Below are positions 21,636-33,195 of a DNA stretch of 64,000 nucleotides, one piece after another. How positions within the stretch are numbered: the stretch's first letter is position 1; each line of letters begins with the position of its first letter. A program made the translations under genes and the position numbers. Source of the stretch: Laetiporus sulphureus 93-53 (lineage: Eukaryota > Basidiomycota > Agaricomycetes > Polyporales > Laetiporaceae); the NCBI RefSeq assembly GCF_001632365.1, contig NW_024468524.1, positions 434,392 through 498,391 of the forward strand, given 5' to 3'. The notes beneath the pieces were generated by a model. The model made no database searches. It saw nothing but the letters and a program-made list of their open reading frames with translations, and was not told the DNA's origin.

Positions 21636-24600
21636 TGACCCCCGTCCTACGCCGAAGTGTCCTCACGAGGCCCTTTGGTTATGGGTTCCACTGGTATATT
21701 CCCTGCCTTGAAGCGCTGCTTCTGGAATACTTCCTTGACATCATGGGGATCTTCCCAATCCTCTGCCGATCCCTTTAGCATTGCTATGGCGAGGGTTTTG
21801 ATGGTGGTATAGGTGTGGTTCCCAGGGTCCCTTCGTTTGGATGGTGGGTATAGACGTGTAAAGCCCGTGCTTCCAGTAGATTGATCTGGGTATTTGGGTG
21901 ATCGTTCTACAACACCGGACATCGTCTTTTGTCCTTCGGGGTTCGGTGATCTGTCCTAGATCTGTGCCGCTTCCTCCACCACTCCGGGTATCTACGGAAG
22001 ATTAGTTTTGCCAGTAATGGACTTTGATATAGGATATGCGATGCCTTGGATCGCACCGTTCCCTTGGACCCAATAATGGGTATAATCACATGACTTGTGA
22101 TCCTTGTATTACCGATCTGTTGGTAATAGGTACGACCGTCGGCGGGTATACTTTGCCTGTAATGGTCTTGTAGTGGCTTATCGAGTCCGTGATGTCCATT
22201 TGTCATGGGTATACTTGTGACTCGTGGCCCGTAATGGCCCGGTGTACTTTATTAGTAAAGACCGTGTTGCGCCATATGGTATATTTGTATTAGCCGATTA
22301 GGTTTCCCGTCTTGCCTAGACTTGTTTCCCTTGTGGCCGGGTAAGGTATTATACCTTATTACGCTTCGGGCCCTAATTGCCGGAAGCGGGTATCGGTGGT
22401 TCGGGTGATGGGTACTCGTCTCGGCCGGAGACTGTACATAGAGCATCTTCTTGGTCTGACTACACCAAGTGATGGATGTGCATCGCGGTCTCTCAGCTGC
22501 GAGCAGTGCATCTTCCCGTTCCGAGGGTATAATGAATTGTACCATAGGGTATCGTTGTCGTTATGTTAACGTATGGGTATCCGTTGCGTGGGCCCAGCAT
22601 TGTCTTATGTGGGTTGTCCGACGCGTCGTGGGTGCGGATTATGTTATTACCTCACGGTTCCTATAATGGCGCTCCAAGCAGCCAGGCAACCGGAGGATGG
22701 ATGGAGGTTTATCCTAAAGGTATATTGGAGCTTCTCTAACTCCGTCGTTATCGTGGGACTTGAGATTTCCCGATGTACGTCCGTGGCTTACTCATTCGGA
22801 GCTCGCCGTCCTTGGGCCGTACTTCAGTACTTTCCCAAGTCCTTGATCGTGACGTAAAGAGCGTGGTGGGTAGAATATATTACCCCCGTCCTAGGTGGTG
22901 TCTTCCTGACGCCTACTTGTCTGGACCCCTTGGGTCAATCCCTTTCTATAGGGTGAGGGACGGCCGGGTATCTTGGTCCAGCAAGTCCTAAGGCGGAGAG
23001 CGTATCCTACGGGTATCTCCGGGTATTGTATTATGTAATATGCTTGGTTCCTATAGTGGCGCAACGCAGCCAGGTTGTCAAGCGTATTGTAGTTGGGTTA
23101 TGTTATTATTAGGTTACTTGATTCCTATAGTGGCGCTTCTAAGCTGCCAGGATATCAAGCCTACTGTATTTGGGTATAGTCGTGACCACTATCTCGGTTT
23201 GGTCTTACCCGATATGGACTGCCTGTCCGATCGGCGCCCGTGCCGATCTAGCGTGTGGAAATGGTATATCCGAATAATGACTGTGTGTAGTTGGGATTCG
23301 GCTACGGCGATCTCCTTGGATCTATTGCCTCCCGCAGTTACGATGCCTAAGCAACGCGTGCGCTCGGCGTCCTAGGGCCGTGCCTTATGATATGGGTATC
23401 AACGAGGTCTTGCGTCGTTGGGTATGTGTCGTAATGATGGCGTAAAAAGGTTATTCCCGGATATATTTCTTGGTATTGGTGGGAATACCTATTATTCTAG
23501 GGTTGCTACTACGCTAGGGGTAATACCTCCTAGTACCCCCGTCCTAGGGCTGAGCGTCCTCGCCAAGCCATTTCCTGGACTCCTTGGGCTTTCCCTTGGG
23601 TATATGGTACTTGCCGGGTATCTTAGTCCGGATAGTACTAGGTACGAAGGTCGCGGTTCGCGGGTATCTTCGGTATGTTATTATTAAGTTTCCCCCGAGT
23701 CCTGGGTCGAGGTTACTATATTTGGGTATCCTAATAGATAGCCGTGCCCCCCACGAGCTGACTGCCCGTGAGGGGTTTTTCGTAATAGAAAATGATCGCG
23801 TCGTTAGTGCCGTGCACTGTATTCGAATGGTGTTTTCTTTTCCTGTACCACCGGGACACTGCCTGTGTCAGCGGGGTCGAAAACAATGTGTCCAGACGAA
23901 TCGCCTTGGCACTTCTGATTTGATCCGACCGGAGTATCACGGTCAACGAAGAATATATTAACCCTTGGGCTGGACGGCCACGGGCAATAAACGTAGGTAA
24001 CCTATACGCCGAAGCTAGGCACCCAATAACTAAAATCTCCGAAGTTGTTCCAACGGCGCAAGGCAGCCGAGGCTTCGAAGGGTGAGAGTTGTTCCCTCTA
24101 ATGGCGCCTGCAGCAGCCAGGGCTCTCAACCGGGATCCTGTTTATCCGAGCGCAAAGCAGCTGGGCAGGATACGAATAAAAAGTATAGACGGAATTAAGT
24201 ACAAGGACCCACGAGGGACCCCTGCCAAGCTTTACTCGGCTGCATCCACAGCGTCATCATAAAGACCCCATCTTTATGATGTTACAAAAATTAAACGGCT
24301 TTAATATAGCCATTACTTCTGGTGCCCCTACTGGACTTTCAGAAGTTTGTCGTGGGCTCGGTACTTCTTCGGCCCTGTTCGTCGGCACGGTACTTCTTCG
24401 GCCGGTGTCATAAGTGATGGATCGGATCAGTTCCCCGCTCACAGATCAGTCCTGACCCTCGATCCTTTTGATCCGCTCCCTCGCCAATTGTCTTCGTCAA
24501 TTTGGACTGTTGTACTTGGTTCCGGAGACGGAGTGTAAACCTTTGGCCTGTTGCCAGGGCGGTGGACCCTTTCTTGGACCTTCGAGTCGCTGAGGATAGT

Positions 24601-26105
24601 CGAAGGGTGAAAACCTTTGGCTGGGCGCCAGGGCGGTGGACCCTTTTTATCGAATCCGGAGGCGGTGCCTCAGGGTGGATGCTCTCTTACACGAGCTCGA
24701 AGCGCCTGACCAGGCGAAGTCTTCATCGGCCAACTTGCTAGTGCTAGCTACTTATAACTACGGAGGCAATACTGAGCAGTCCGCAGTCGCGGGAGGGTCT
24801 TAACAGCCTTTGATTATTACGCTGCCAGTGTCCAACAACTCCCGAGGGTCTTCTGGTACCCTGGTTCACCGGTCATTCCAACCGAGTGTTCCGACAGTTC
24901 GTTCCGCCACAATATGCCTATGTACTACGTGGCTACGAATAACTAATCCCCTAACAAGTCGGGTTTACAGCGGGGATGAAGGCTGTTCCCGGTGCCGCTT
25001 TGGCACTGAGCAGGTGTGTTTAGTCCCTCGACACCCGAGGTTACGCAGGTCACGCTGATGCGGTCCAGATGATTGCTGTCCTACAGCATTTAACGGAAGC
25101 CCTTTCCTGTAGAGCTCATACATTGTGATGGCTATCTCACTGGGTCACCGTGATGAGACTTTAAAAGGTCGTCCCACGGGTCAGCTTTCGCCATTAGACA
25201 GTAAACTGTCCGTGTCGCATGGCAGCTATGGCCAAGGATATTTTTTATGGGCTTGGCAGCTCCGCCGTCAAGGTCACCGGTGCACTTTAGCGGTGGTGTT
25301 GCCTCGTAGCGGTACCCTTTTAAGGAGTGCTGCGCCCCTCCGCCCGGGCTCGTTGCACCGTCGTCAGGTCCTGAGACCCTCTGTGCCCCGATGGGTTTTA
25401 ACTGCCCAGTTCCGCGGAGTCCTCTTACGCCAGAGGTCACGGCAAGGTTTGCGACAGGTCACGGCTGAAGCCTTCTGCCGACTTTCGCGGAGGCTTATTT
25501 AAGGCCTTTATTCCGACTTGTCATGCGCTCGTTTATTTCATTGGGGCGGTGCCCCTAGTATGCCTCGCCGCCTAAGGGCTCTGGCAATCTCTTCGGTTGT
25601 TTCTGCCCTAATGCAAGGAGGACGGTGCCCCCGGTGGACCTTCGGCACTCCGGCCTGGGCGGTTGACCCATGTGGCTTTGTTTTCGCACGGCTGCCTGCC
25701 TACTGCGGGGGAGATCCTACTCCCCGGGGCCCCCCGACGCTGCCTGCATCGAGGGGCGATAGATGGTCGCGATGACCGTGCTCTGCCCTGCCTGGGCGGT
25801 TGAGTCGTCGACGTCGGAGTCCGCTGCCTGCGGGTTGTTCGGAGCGTCGTGGTCGTTGGCGGATCCTGCCTGGATGTCGCCGAGTGCTCGAGGTCACCAT
25901 GCCTTGGCTTGTCGAGGAACGAGGGAGGGTGCCTGAAGCGGCAAATGAGGGCCTCGCCGGGGCTGACTGCCTTGTGTCCGACGAGTAGTGTGCATACGAC
26001 CTGGGCGGCCGCAGCGAGTGGAAGGTGGTATAGTGGTCGCCAAGAAGAAGTCCGGACTGAGGCGGCTACCGGTGCCCACAGCCCTAAGGGAGCAGTTTCG
26101 AGTTA
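21636..26105. other. Non-coding interior of the LTR element
   Basis: The interior falls into two parts. From about 21840 to 23735 the hexamer GGGTAT occurs about 20 times on the plus strand. From about 23740 to 26105 it is absent and the sequence is richer in G and C. Diverged short modules recur: TTCCTATAGTGGCGC followed by GCAGCCAGG (near 22660, 23048, 23120 and, more loosely, 24044 and 24088), CCCCCGTCCTA (near 21639, 22883 and 23537), and CAGGGCGGTGGACCCTTT (near 24555 and 24630). No protein is supported. Confidence 0.75.
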
Positions 26106-26575
26106 TGTTAAGGATCTAAAGAACCCGCGCACTCTCACTCTCGCCTGACCCGCCAAGGTCCTCTGGCTCAAGTAGAAGGGGTGAAGATCTAACTCGAAAC
26201 TGGGGGGTAGGCCCCAGCTCGAGCCAGTATATATATTAGTGGGGCAGGACCCCTGGTACCGGGGGTAAGCCCAGCGGTACCCTAATACACAAGATTAGGC
26301 CATAGTGGCGTGCTATGGCGTGCTATGACGTAGCTAAGTCCAGACGAGTCCGTAGGGGCCTCGGTGCGCCTACCTGGTCTAGGTGTATGACGTCATCGTG
26401 ACGTATGGTCACGTGACTTGTACATGTCCGAGGGATGTCCGAATGTCCCTGTGGCGTGGGTATCCTACTGATAGCCACGTGGTAAGTCCGTATAGGGTAA
26501 TGGTATACGGTGGAGCGGTCCGGTTCTCCTTGCCTAGGAGTCCCTGAAATGAGGGTTACGACGATGATCGTAACA
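26106..26575. repeat. 3' long terminal repeat
   Basis: Direct copy of 21166-21635, identical by eye except one base. It is followed at once by the right target duplication CGTCC. Confidence 0.95.
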
Positions 26576-26580
26576 CGTCC
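26576..26580. repeat. Target site duplication, right copy
   Basis: CGTCC, matching 21161-21165. Confidence 0.95.
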
Positions 26581-28040
26581 CACCGAGAAGAATGGTGTCC
26601 CATTGTGTGTGCTGCATGACGTTTTCCGCCGATTCATGCTCTTTGCCGGCAGGCCCCTTCCTGAGGACTCAACCACCACAGTATCTGCTGTGAACTCCGC
26701 TCAAATGTTGTGCAACAGTATGGGAGAGCCATTCGATAATGAGGCAGCGCGATCCACTGAATTCGACACCTGTGTTAAGCAGCTGTTTGACGGCTGGACC
26801 CGTAAGCACCCGTTAAATGCATCGTCAGATCTCCATTGCGGCGAGGTCAATGTCAATCGCGTTTTGCTCGGACCTCGAGACGTACCGATCTGCTTGCGTG
26901 AGGACAAGTGGGAGCCCGGACAAGGAGGCAGCGACGTCTATATGCAACTGGCGCGCAGCTACGACCTTGCCATCAAAGTCTTGCGCGAGAATACATCGAA
27001 CGATTTGACATGGACGAGGTTTTTAGAGCAGGGCTCACCAATGTTCCTCATCTCTGTGCTGGGTAAGTTTTGTTGTGCATCCATGCATCCTACCGCCTGA
27101 CGATCGACGGACAGGACCTCAGCTGTCTGTAATGGGTGGCTTCTATGAAGGCGAGCATGTCATCGTGGAGCCATTAGGACATACGTACTACATGCTATAT
27201 GACAGCATGGGCAGGCGGCGGCAGAAGCTTGCAAAGGTGCTGTATGCACTGGCGAAAGGGCGATCTATGTTAGAAAGGTATGTCGAATGACACCTTCAAT
27301 GTAGATTGTTCTGAACAATTCTGTCTTCTAGTTTGATAGCAACACCACAACGGATGACATTTCCCGCTTCTTCACCTCGGATCTATGGGTCGTGCACATT
27401 ATATGCAGAAGCAGGCACTACAGTGGGTGCTACAGTGGGCGACCTTACATTCGAATGCCCTCTCTTTATAGATAGTGAGCGGCAGCTGTTCAGTGCCACG
27501 TTGTCTCTCAGCCCTTCGTCGGAGCATTCTCAGAAACCAGTGGTGGTCAAGTTGGTCGACAGATCCTATGGCGCACATGTACATCATCTGTTGGCTTGCC
27601 ACGGTTTTGCTCCTATCCTCTACGGATATGCACGCCGTGAGGGTGCTCCTACCGCCTACGTCATGGAGCGCCTTGGATCGGATTGGGTGATGCTGTTCCA
27701 ATTCTTGAAAGTGGAACCACCTGGCACAGGGTTTGCAGCTCCCATCTCGACCTCGCTGCAACAACTGCTAGAGCTACTGGACAAGGAGCATGTTGTGCAC
27801 GGTGATCTCAGAACCAACAACATCATGTTGCAGATTGACGACGAAGGCAAGCCAGTCATATCAGACCGAAGGGCCAATATCAAGGTGATCGACTATGATT
27901 GGGCTGGGAATGCTGGGGAGGCACGTTATCCTCCGTCACGCAATGAGTATATCGCAGGTATCAAGTGGCCTGGGAAGCCTGGCAGTCTGATTGAGTCTGG
28001 GCATGATCGCCAGTTGGTTGAATCGTGGTGGCATTTTTGA
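26576..28040 (+). pseudogene. FunK1-like kinase gene, 3' part with catalytic domain
   Basis: Continuation of the gene begun at 20436. Exons 26576..27062, 27115..27277 and 27332..28040 with matching phases. The kinase-like domain shows the beta-3 lysine in KPVVVKLVDRSYG, the catalytic loop VVHGDLRTNNIML (His-x-Asp...Asn) and IKVIDYDWAGNAGEARYP, where DYD takes the place of the usual DFG. The WAGxAGEARYP signature is typical of the FunK1-like kinase family expanded in mushrooms. A region before the kinase (FDNEAARSTEFDTC, LRENTSNDLTW) is family-specific. The frame ends LVESWWHF-stop. Without its 5' part and promoter the gene is likely silent or yields a truncated protein. An ATG at 26636 in frame could allow internal initiation. 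Confidence 0.85.
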
Positions 28041-28998
28041 TCAGTCTGGAGATTTTTCGCCATGTCCTCTTTGTTCATGTCATGATTTAACAGCTGACGA
28101 GGAAGCGGACGGTGATGCATCCTGTATGGCAATATCCTCATTCAAATTTCACAGTATCTATCTCGCTTGCTGACAAGTATTGGGGTTGCACGGTATTGTA
28201 GTACATGAATTATCTATTAGCACTACGTTCACCGCCTGCCAGTGCGACCGTGGCAGATCACCTTGCGATGGAGCATCAGACACAACGGCACATCATATTC
28301 AGTGAGTCTGATTTCCACGAGACATGCACCGCGCGAGGGCGGATGGACCGGATGTACGTCTTCGTGGACAGCCTACGCGCACCACATATCTGCTAGACAC
28401 ACATGCATGCCCGACCGACCTCGAACGTGATGTGTGCCACAACATTTTAGCAGGGAACGCAAAGTTACTCGATCTCATCAAGGACACCACCGTGGTGTAC
28501 GATGCCAGACAATTAATCGACATCGAGCTCTATGGCTGAAGTGGCTCTGCTCTATTTCAAGTTATTGCGGCTATTCCCAAAAAACGGCTCCGAGCGGTGC
28601 GACTATTGTATAACCACTGCTCTGCATCGAGCGGAAGAAATCCACTCAAATTGCTGGGATCTCCCCGTCTCTTCGTTCTATATCATTTATCTTCTGGTCG
28701 ACCTCAGGAAGGTCTGAGGCCTCGATCTGATGAAACAGGAGGAAAACGCTTGTTCGTGTCTTGTTTGATGGCCATACCAGAGAGACCGGTCATGAATCCC
28801 CCAAAGGACCGTGACCAGTCACGGATGGTAAAGTGCAAGGATTAATTGAACGATGCGTCACTATATATAGCCCGGAGGGAGTGTCTATATGCAGCACGTA
28901 TTAGATGGAAAGAGCTACGTACGTATATGTATATAAAAACTGCCGACCGGCTCCTTAAGCATCCCTCTCACGGTCTAAAATTGTGCGTGCGCTTCTCC
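28041..28998. other. Intergenic with a doubtful short frame
   Basis: A plus-strand frame at about 28370-28539 (LERDVCHNILAGNAKLLDLI... ending LIDIELYG) looks protein-like but has no clear start, splice partner or family. The rest of the 950 bases shows nothing recognisable. Confidence 0.3.
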
Positions 28999-30646
28999 TC
29001 ACATGAAGTTCCTATCTGCGAACGAGTCCCTCACATCCCTGCGGTCATTCGCTCTTATGATGTGCTCGTCAAAAGTAGAATCGGAAGACACATACGATTT
29101 CTCGCCATGAGCCGCGGCAGGGGCAGGATGTGGCGCATGTGTGTGCACCGTGGGGAGGAGCTGCGCGGCTACCGAGCCATCAGGCAAACATGGCGCCTTG
29201 AACAGCGTGCCGTCGATGAACGGTGGGATGCTGCGCACAAAGATGGCGCCCCACAGGAGGAACACGAGCGCTGCACGGAAGAGCCACTTAGTCCCAAATC
29301 GAGAATAAAAAATAATGGTGAAACGGAGACGCACCAGACCATAGCGAGCCCACGACCCTGAAGAATCCGCTGTCGAGCACGCGCGAGAGCTCGACCGTCA
29401 GCAGCGCAAATACGCCATTCGGGAAGACCAGCCCCCAGTATGCCATATTGAAGTGAAGCGTCGTCCGGCGCACGCGGACCACATGGTATATCGAGCATAC
29501 CGCAACCACAATCCACGCAATGCCCATGCTCCACAGTGCGTAGCTCGCGCAGAAACATGCCGCATAGATCATCTGGCCCGCCAGCGCACTCTGCGGGAAA
29601 TCGCCCTGGATATGCAGCGGGAGAAGCTCCGAGATGGCATTGCCGTTGATGAGGAGGGAGAAGCCGCCCTGGCCAAGTGGGCCGAGGACGATGAACGCGG
29701 AGAGGATAAGCCCCGGGTCGGGCACGCCGCGGATGAGGAGCCGGAGGAGGTAGATAGTGATCATCATGAGCGCGAACGCAAGCCCCATCGCGAGCATCGT
29801 GAACGAGAATGCGGTCGTGACGAGCGCCGACGTGTGTGAATGAACTTTGATCGCCTGCGCTATGAGCCCGCCTGTGGAGGATGCGACGACAAGCGTGACG
29901 ACGGGCAGGAGCCAGACTGCGGCCATGTTCGAGATAGAGTGTTCGTGCCGGACAACCCTGGGAAACGTCAGCGAAAGTCGCAGTTGCTTGAAATACGGAA
30001 TTACATGGTGTAGATCATGCCGTAGCAGACGAGGTAGGAGAGGGCAGAGTCAAGCCACCAGAAGCCCCATAGAACGTAGAGGAAGCCTGATCCCCCAAAG
30101 CCCCAGTTCTGATTGAGAGCCTAGCGATAGGGTTTGAACATCCAGCAGATGTGAAGCAAAAGAAGCGCACCCACAAGAGCAGAGTTGATGAGTGTAGCGA
30201 AGCCCATCGGAAAGCACCCTATGTACAGACTTTGTGCCGGGTGCCCGATCATGAGCCAGAAAACCTACGCGACATATCAGAATCCGACGTTCACGAGATG
30301 ACCATGAGAGAGGGGCATACATCAGGATTCAATACGTATCTCAGGAACGAGCATATGCAGATGAATACGAAGAGTATGAGGTTCAGGATAAAGAAGACGC
30401 ATCCGGCCAATTTAAAGTTGTCGTTGCTCTGTCCGTAAGGAAAGTCGTTGAGGAGGGCGGAGACAACACCTGTGCCCATGATGACTGCATGCCATGCTGG
30501 CGTGAAATGCCTGCGCATGAACGGTAAAGTCAGAACCTAAATAATTCACTGCGGAGCTGAAGCGCCCACCGTATGCGTTCCGGCCAGCTCTTCCACTGGG
30601 CGTACGGCAGCATAAGGGGCGCGTGGGCCTGCTTGCTACTCTGCAT
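28999..30646 (-). CDS. SSU1-like TDT-family transporter (sulfite/malate type)
   Basis: A plasma-membrane transporter of the tellurite-resistance/dicarboxylate (TDT) family, whose fungal members include the sulfite pump Ssu1 and malate permeases. Start ATG at 30646 (MQSSKQAHAPLMLPYAQW). Exon 1 30570..30646; exon 2 30321..30510 with HFTPAWHAVIMGTGVVSALL and FPYGQ, the family's first-helix signature. Then an exon with HPAQSLYIGCFPMGFATLIN, one with NQNWGFGGSGFLYVLWGFWW, and a long exon with ten-helix-type hydrophobic segments (MAAVWLLPVVTLVVASSTGG, MAYWGLVFPNGVFALLTVEL). The last exon (joined as LWSALVFLLWGAIF) ends in a hydrophilic tail with a His/Pro/Ala stretch, stop 28999-29001. About 430 residues. 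Substrate cannot be decided from sequence. A truncated paralogue lies upstream at 32.7-33.2 kb. Confidence 0.88.
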
Positions 30647-32679
30647 GTCGTGCGGGGTAAGCGAGCGAACGAGATTGAATACAATTAGCTACACAGCAGC
30701 AGAGAGGGCGGAGACAGAGACGAGGGACGTGTTAGGAGCCACGGGACAATATTGCGCGGCATATAAGGGCACGCGCGAGGCGGTCTGGCCTGTGCTCTCC
30801 TTGAACACGGGCGGCGTGTCCATCATCGGGAGTCTGTGCGCACCAACTTGCATTCGGAATAAGTATACTCGAACTAGCGCGCAAGTGTATGTACCCGCCC
30901 AAAATGCCACCGCTACTTCGGAACGCCCACAACACCTCCCCCCGCTCCACGACCTCGACAACCCTCTCAGTCCTTGCGCTACTCTGAACATGCCATCTAA
31001 CGGCGCGCAGTATATCTCCGCATCCGCAGGTGGAGGTGGACATTTGCGGCCCCTGATACATTCAATATTCGGAATGCGTTCGCGCGCGTGCCACCCACAA
31101 TTCGGAATACCCTGGTCGCTCAACATTCCCGCTCCACCTACCCCTGCATCAAGCGGCGGCGACGCGAGCGTAGCGGAGCGACGGCGTTCCAGCCGCCTGT
31201 CGTGATCCTCGCTGCATTCCCGCGTTCACTTGGCGACTGCTCGTCGGGTAGGTCTCCGCACCCCCATCGCCCTTGCTGCCCTCCACGTCGCAGCTAAAGG
31301 CAATGGGCTACTGGAATTCTCTCTGGCGGGGCTTGCCTTTCTCTCCCACGACCTGACTTGATGCATCTTTCTGTCGGGCCAGAAGGCTCCAGCTATTACA
31401 ACCAATCTCGTTCTTCTGCCTGAGGATGGGCATGCTCCGCTGCGACCGTCTTGCATCACTATGAGCTATCTATGACATGAAAATTGCTAATTTACTGAAG
31501 CGCTGGCTAGTCCAGACACATCGCATGAGCTAGACAACTAGTCTGTCCGAATTAAATGCTCCCTTTTCACATGCATACACAAGCTGCCGAGCTATATAGT
31601 AATTGGACAACCCGGTATCTTGTTCTTTGAGATCCCGAGTTTTCTCGCTATCAGTAGAAAATATGCCGGGTAGTATGCGACAACATCCAGTGAGCCCACA
31701 TGACTCCGATTCATCCACGACACTCACAATACCCCCACCTGATCCGGTCGTTCCACCAACACTTCCCACCCAAACCTCCTGCTATGCTGACGTCAACCCC
31801 ACGAGATGCGCAGTGGCGCCTCATCGAGCTCGTTGGGCCTTGCAGGCAGCCTGGTGTCCAGCGCAAGCTACGTGAACGTTTCGTACACTTGATGAGGTAC
31901 CTATTTGACGCATGAACAGCTAGCGCACTCGCTCGCATACATTGACGCAGTCATCAAATAGGTGCTGTCGTTGTATCCCGCAGTGGCTGCCGGAAAATTC
32001 ATTTAATCTCCCATATACAGCGCCCGACTAGAAGGCTTTGCGCAGATTGCTGCATCGCTTCAAAGTTCACGACGATTCTGCGAACGCGACCGCTTTCTGC
32101 ATAGCAATGCAGATATTCTGCGCCTCAACCAATATCGCAGCTCTGCGCACTGCCAAACGACAGAGGCGGGGAAAGGGGGTGGCTTCGGGGCGCCGTACGT
32201 TGCCACATACACTTCTTGTCAGAATATGGTATCAGATTAATCGTATGAGTGCGGTCATGAGATTGTCTGCCCGTCATTGCCGCTGAGGCTGTACTACTTG
32301 GAAATGCATAACCGTCCGGGTGTCAGAACACCTAGGAGCTGCACCTCGTCAATCCCACCCAACGGTTGAATGGAAGCATTCGCTGATGCACCGTATTCAT
32401 ACCACATCCGTGACACCACTGGCAGGAGCGTCTACAGAAGAGGATAGCCACCATACACGCCGAACATTCAGGCAAAGCTAGTCGACAAAGCGACCGATTC
32501 CTGAAAACACCGACCGAAGAACTTCGAGTCGCATGCTCGAGTTGCGAATCGCGACAATCCGCGGAGCAGTATTAGGCCGAGAGTGCACTGGCGGCAGAAA
32601 CGTACCCGTGTGGTTCCCGGACCGAACTGGTCGAACTGCTGCAGCAGGAGGAGTTGAATAGAGGAATGCATTACCGCCA
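30647..32679. other. Intergenic, about 2 kb, no gene recognised
   Basis: Holds the presumed promoter of the transporter and about 1.8 kb with no supported frame. Short frames on both strands (for example 30573-31205 plus) are low complexity and do not match any family I know. Confidence 0.4.
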
Positions 32680-33195
32680 AACTTGTACTCTGTACTGATC
32701 AACGCTGCCGCGATGTTGAGGATGGTGGCTAAGCCCATCGGATACGTCCCGAGGAACAGACTCTGTACGGGATGTCGGAGCATTTTCGACCAGATCTCCG
32801 GCCAGAAGGGGTCGCGACAAATAGTAAACAAATTGAAGAGGAAAAAGAGAACGACGTTGAGCAAGAAGAGTATTGCGGAGAGTACCTTCATGGGAGAGGA
32901 CCCGCGTGCGTAGGGATGGTTGTTGAAAAGAGCGGAGACTGCGCCAGTTTCTGCGAAATATTGTCAACATCATTCATGATCATTCTATCGCTTTGTGGGT
33001 TTGTGGACTCCTTGCTACTAAGGTTGTGTCGTGGAGAGCTCATGAAGCCGGATTTACCCATGACAACGGTGAACCATGCCGCGGTGAAGTGTCTAGACGA
33101 ACATAAAGCACTTTCTGCGTTGGCTGCTTGGGCAAAGTGACGTACCGAACAACATTTTTCAAGTGTCTAGGCACGCCACCAGCGGACACTGGCAT
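32680..33195 (-). pseudogene. Truncated SSU1-like TDT transporter paralogue
   Basis: Three exons of a second transporter of the same family on the same strand. ATG at 33195 gives MPVSAGGVPRHLKNVV; a 50-60-bp intron joins it to HFTAAWFTVVM (about 33049-33090); a third exon runs from about 32956 with GAVSALFNNHPYARG, FLLNVVLFFLFNLFTICR and HPVQSLFLGTYPMGLATIL, reaching KFGGNAFLY at about 32695. After that the frame loses all similarity and the remaining six or seven membrane helices are missing. One residue of the conserved MGTG motif also appears changed at the second splice junction. A broken duplicate of the gene at 29-30.6 kb, or of a closer relative, is the simplest reading. Confidence 0.78.

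Larger units (their letters stand above)
21166..26575. mobile_element. Non-autonomous LTR retrotransposon (LARD-like), recent insertion
   Basis: The element is 5410 bp with two 470-bp direct LTRs that start TGTTA and end TAACA and a flanking 5-bp duplication. The LTRs differ, by eye, at only one base (T at 21280 versus C at 26220), so the insertion is young. The interior (21636-26105) is almost 4.5 kb but contains no frame over about 132 residues, and no recognisable gag, protease, reverse transcriptase, RNase H or integrase. This fits a large retrotransposon derivative moved by an autonomous relative elsewhere. No standard primer site beginning TGG is seen after the 5' LTR (sequence TGACCCCCGTCCTA), and the purine tract before the 3' LTR is weak (AAGGGAGCAG near 26085). 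It sits inside a kinase gene. Confidence 0.93.

Noticed and set aside
21636..21660. Primer binding site after the 5' LTR
   Set aside because: The sequence TGACCCCCGTCC does not begin with TGG and matches no tRNA end I know; a self-priming mechanism cannot be judged from one copy.
23731..24129. 132-codon minus-strand frame in the LTR element as a gag remnant
   Set aside because: No zinc knuckle or capsid-like pattern; the frame may simply be chance in a GC-rich stretch.
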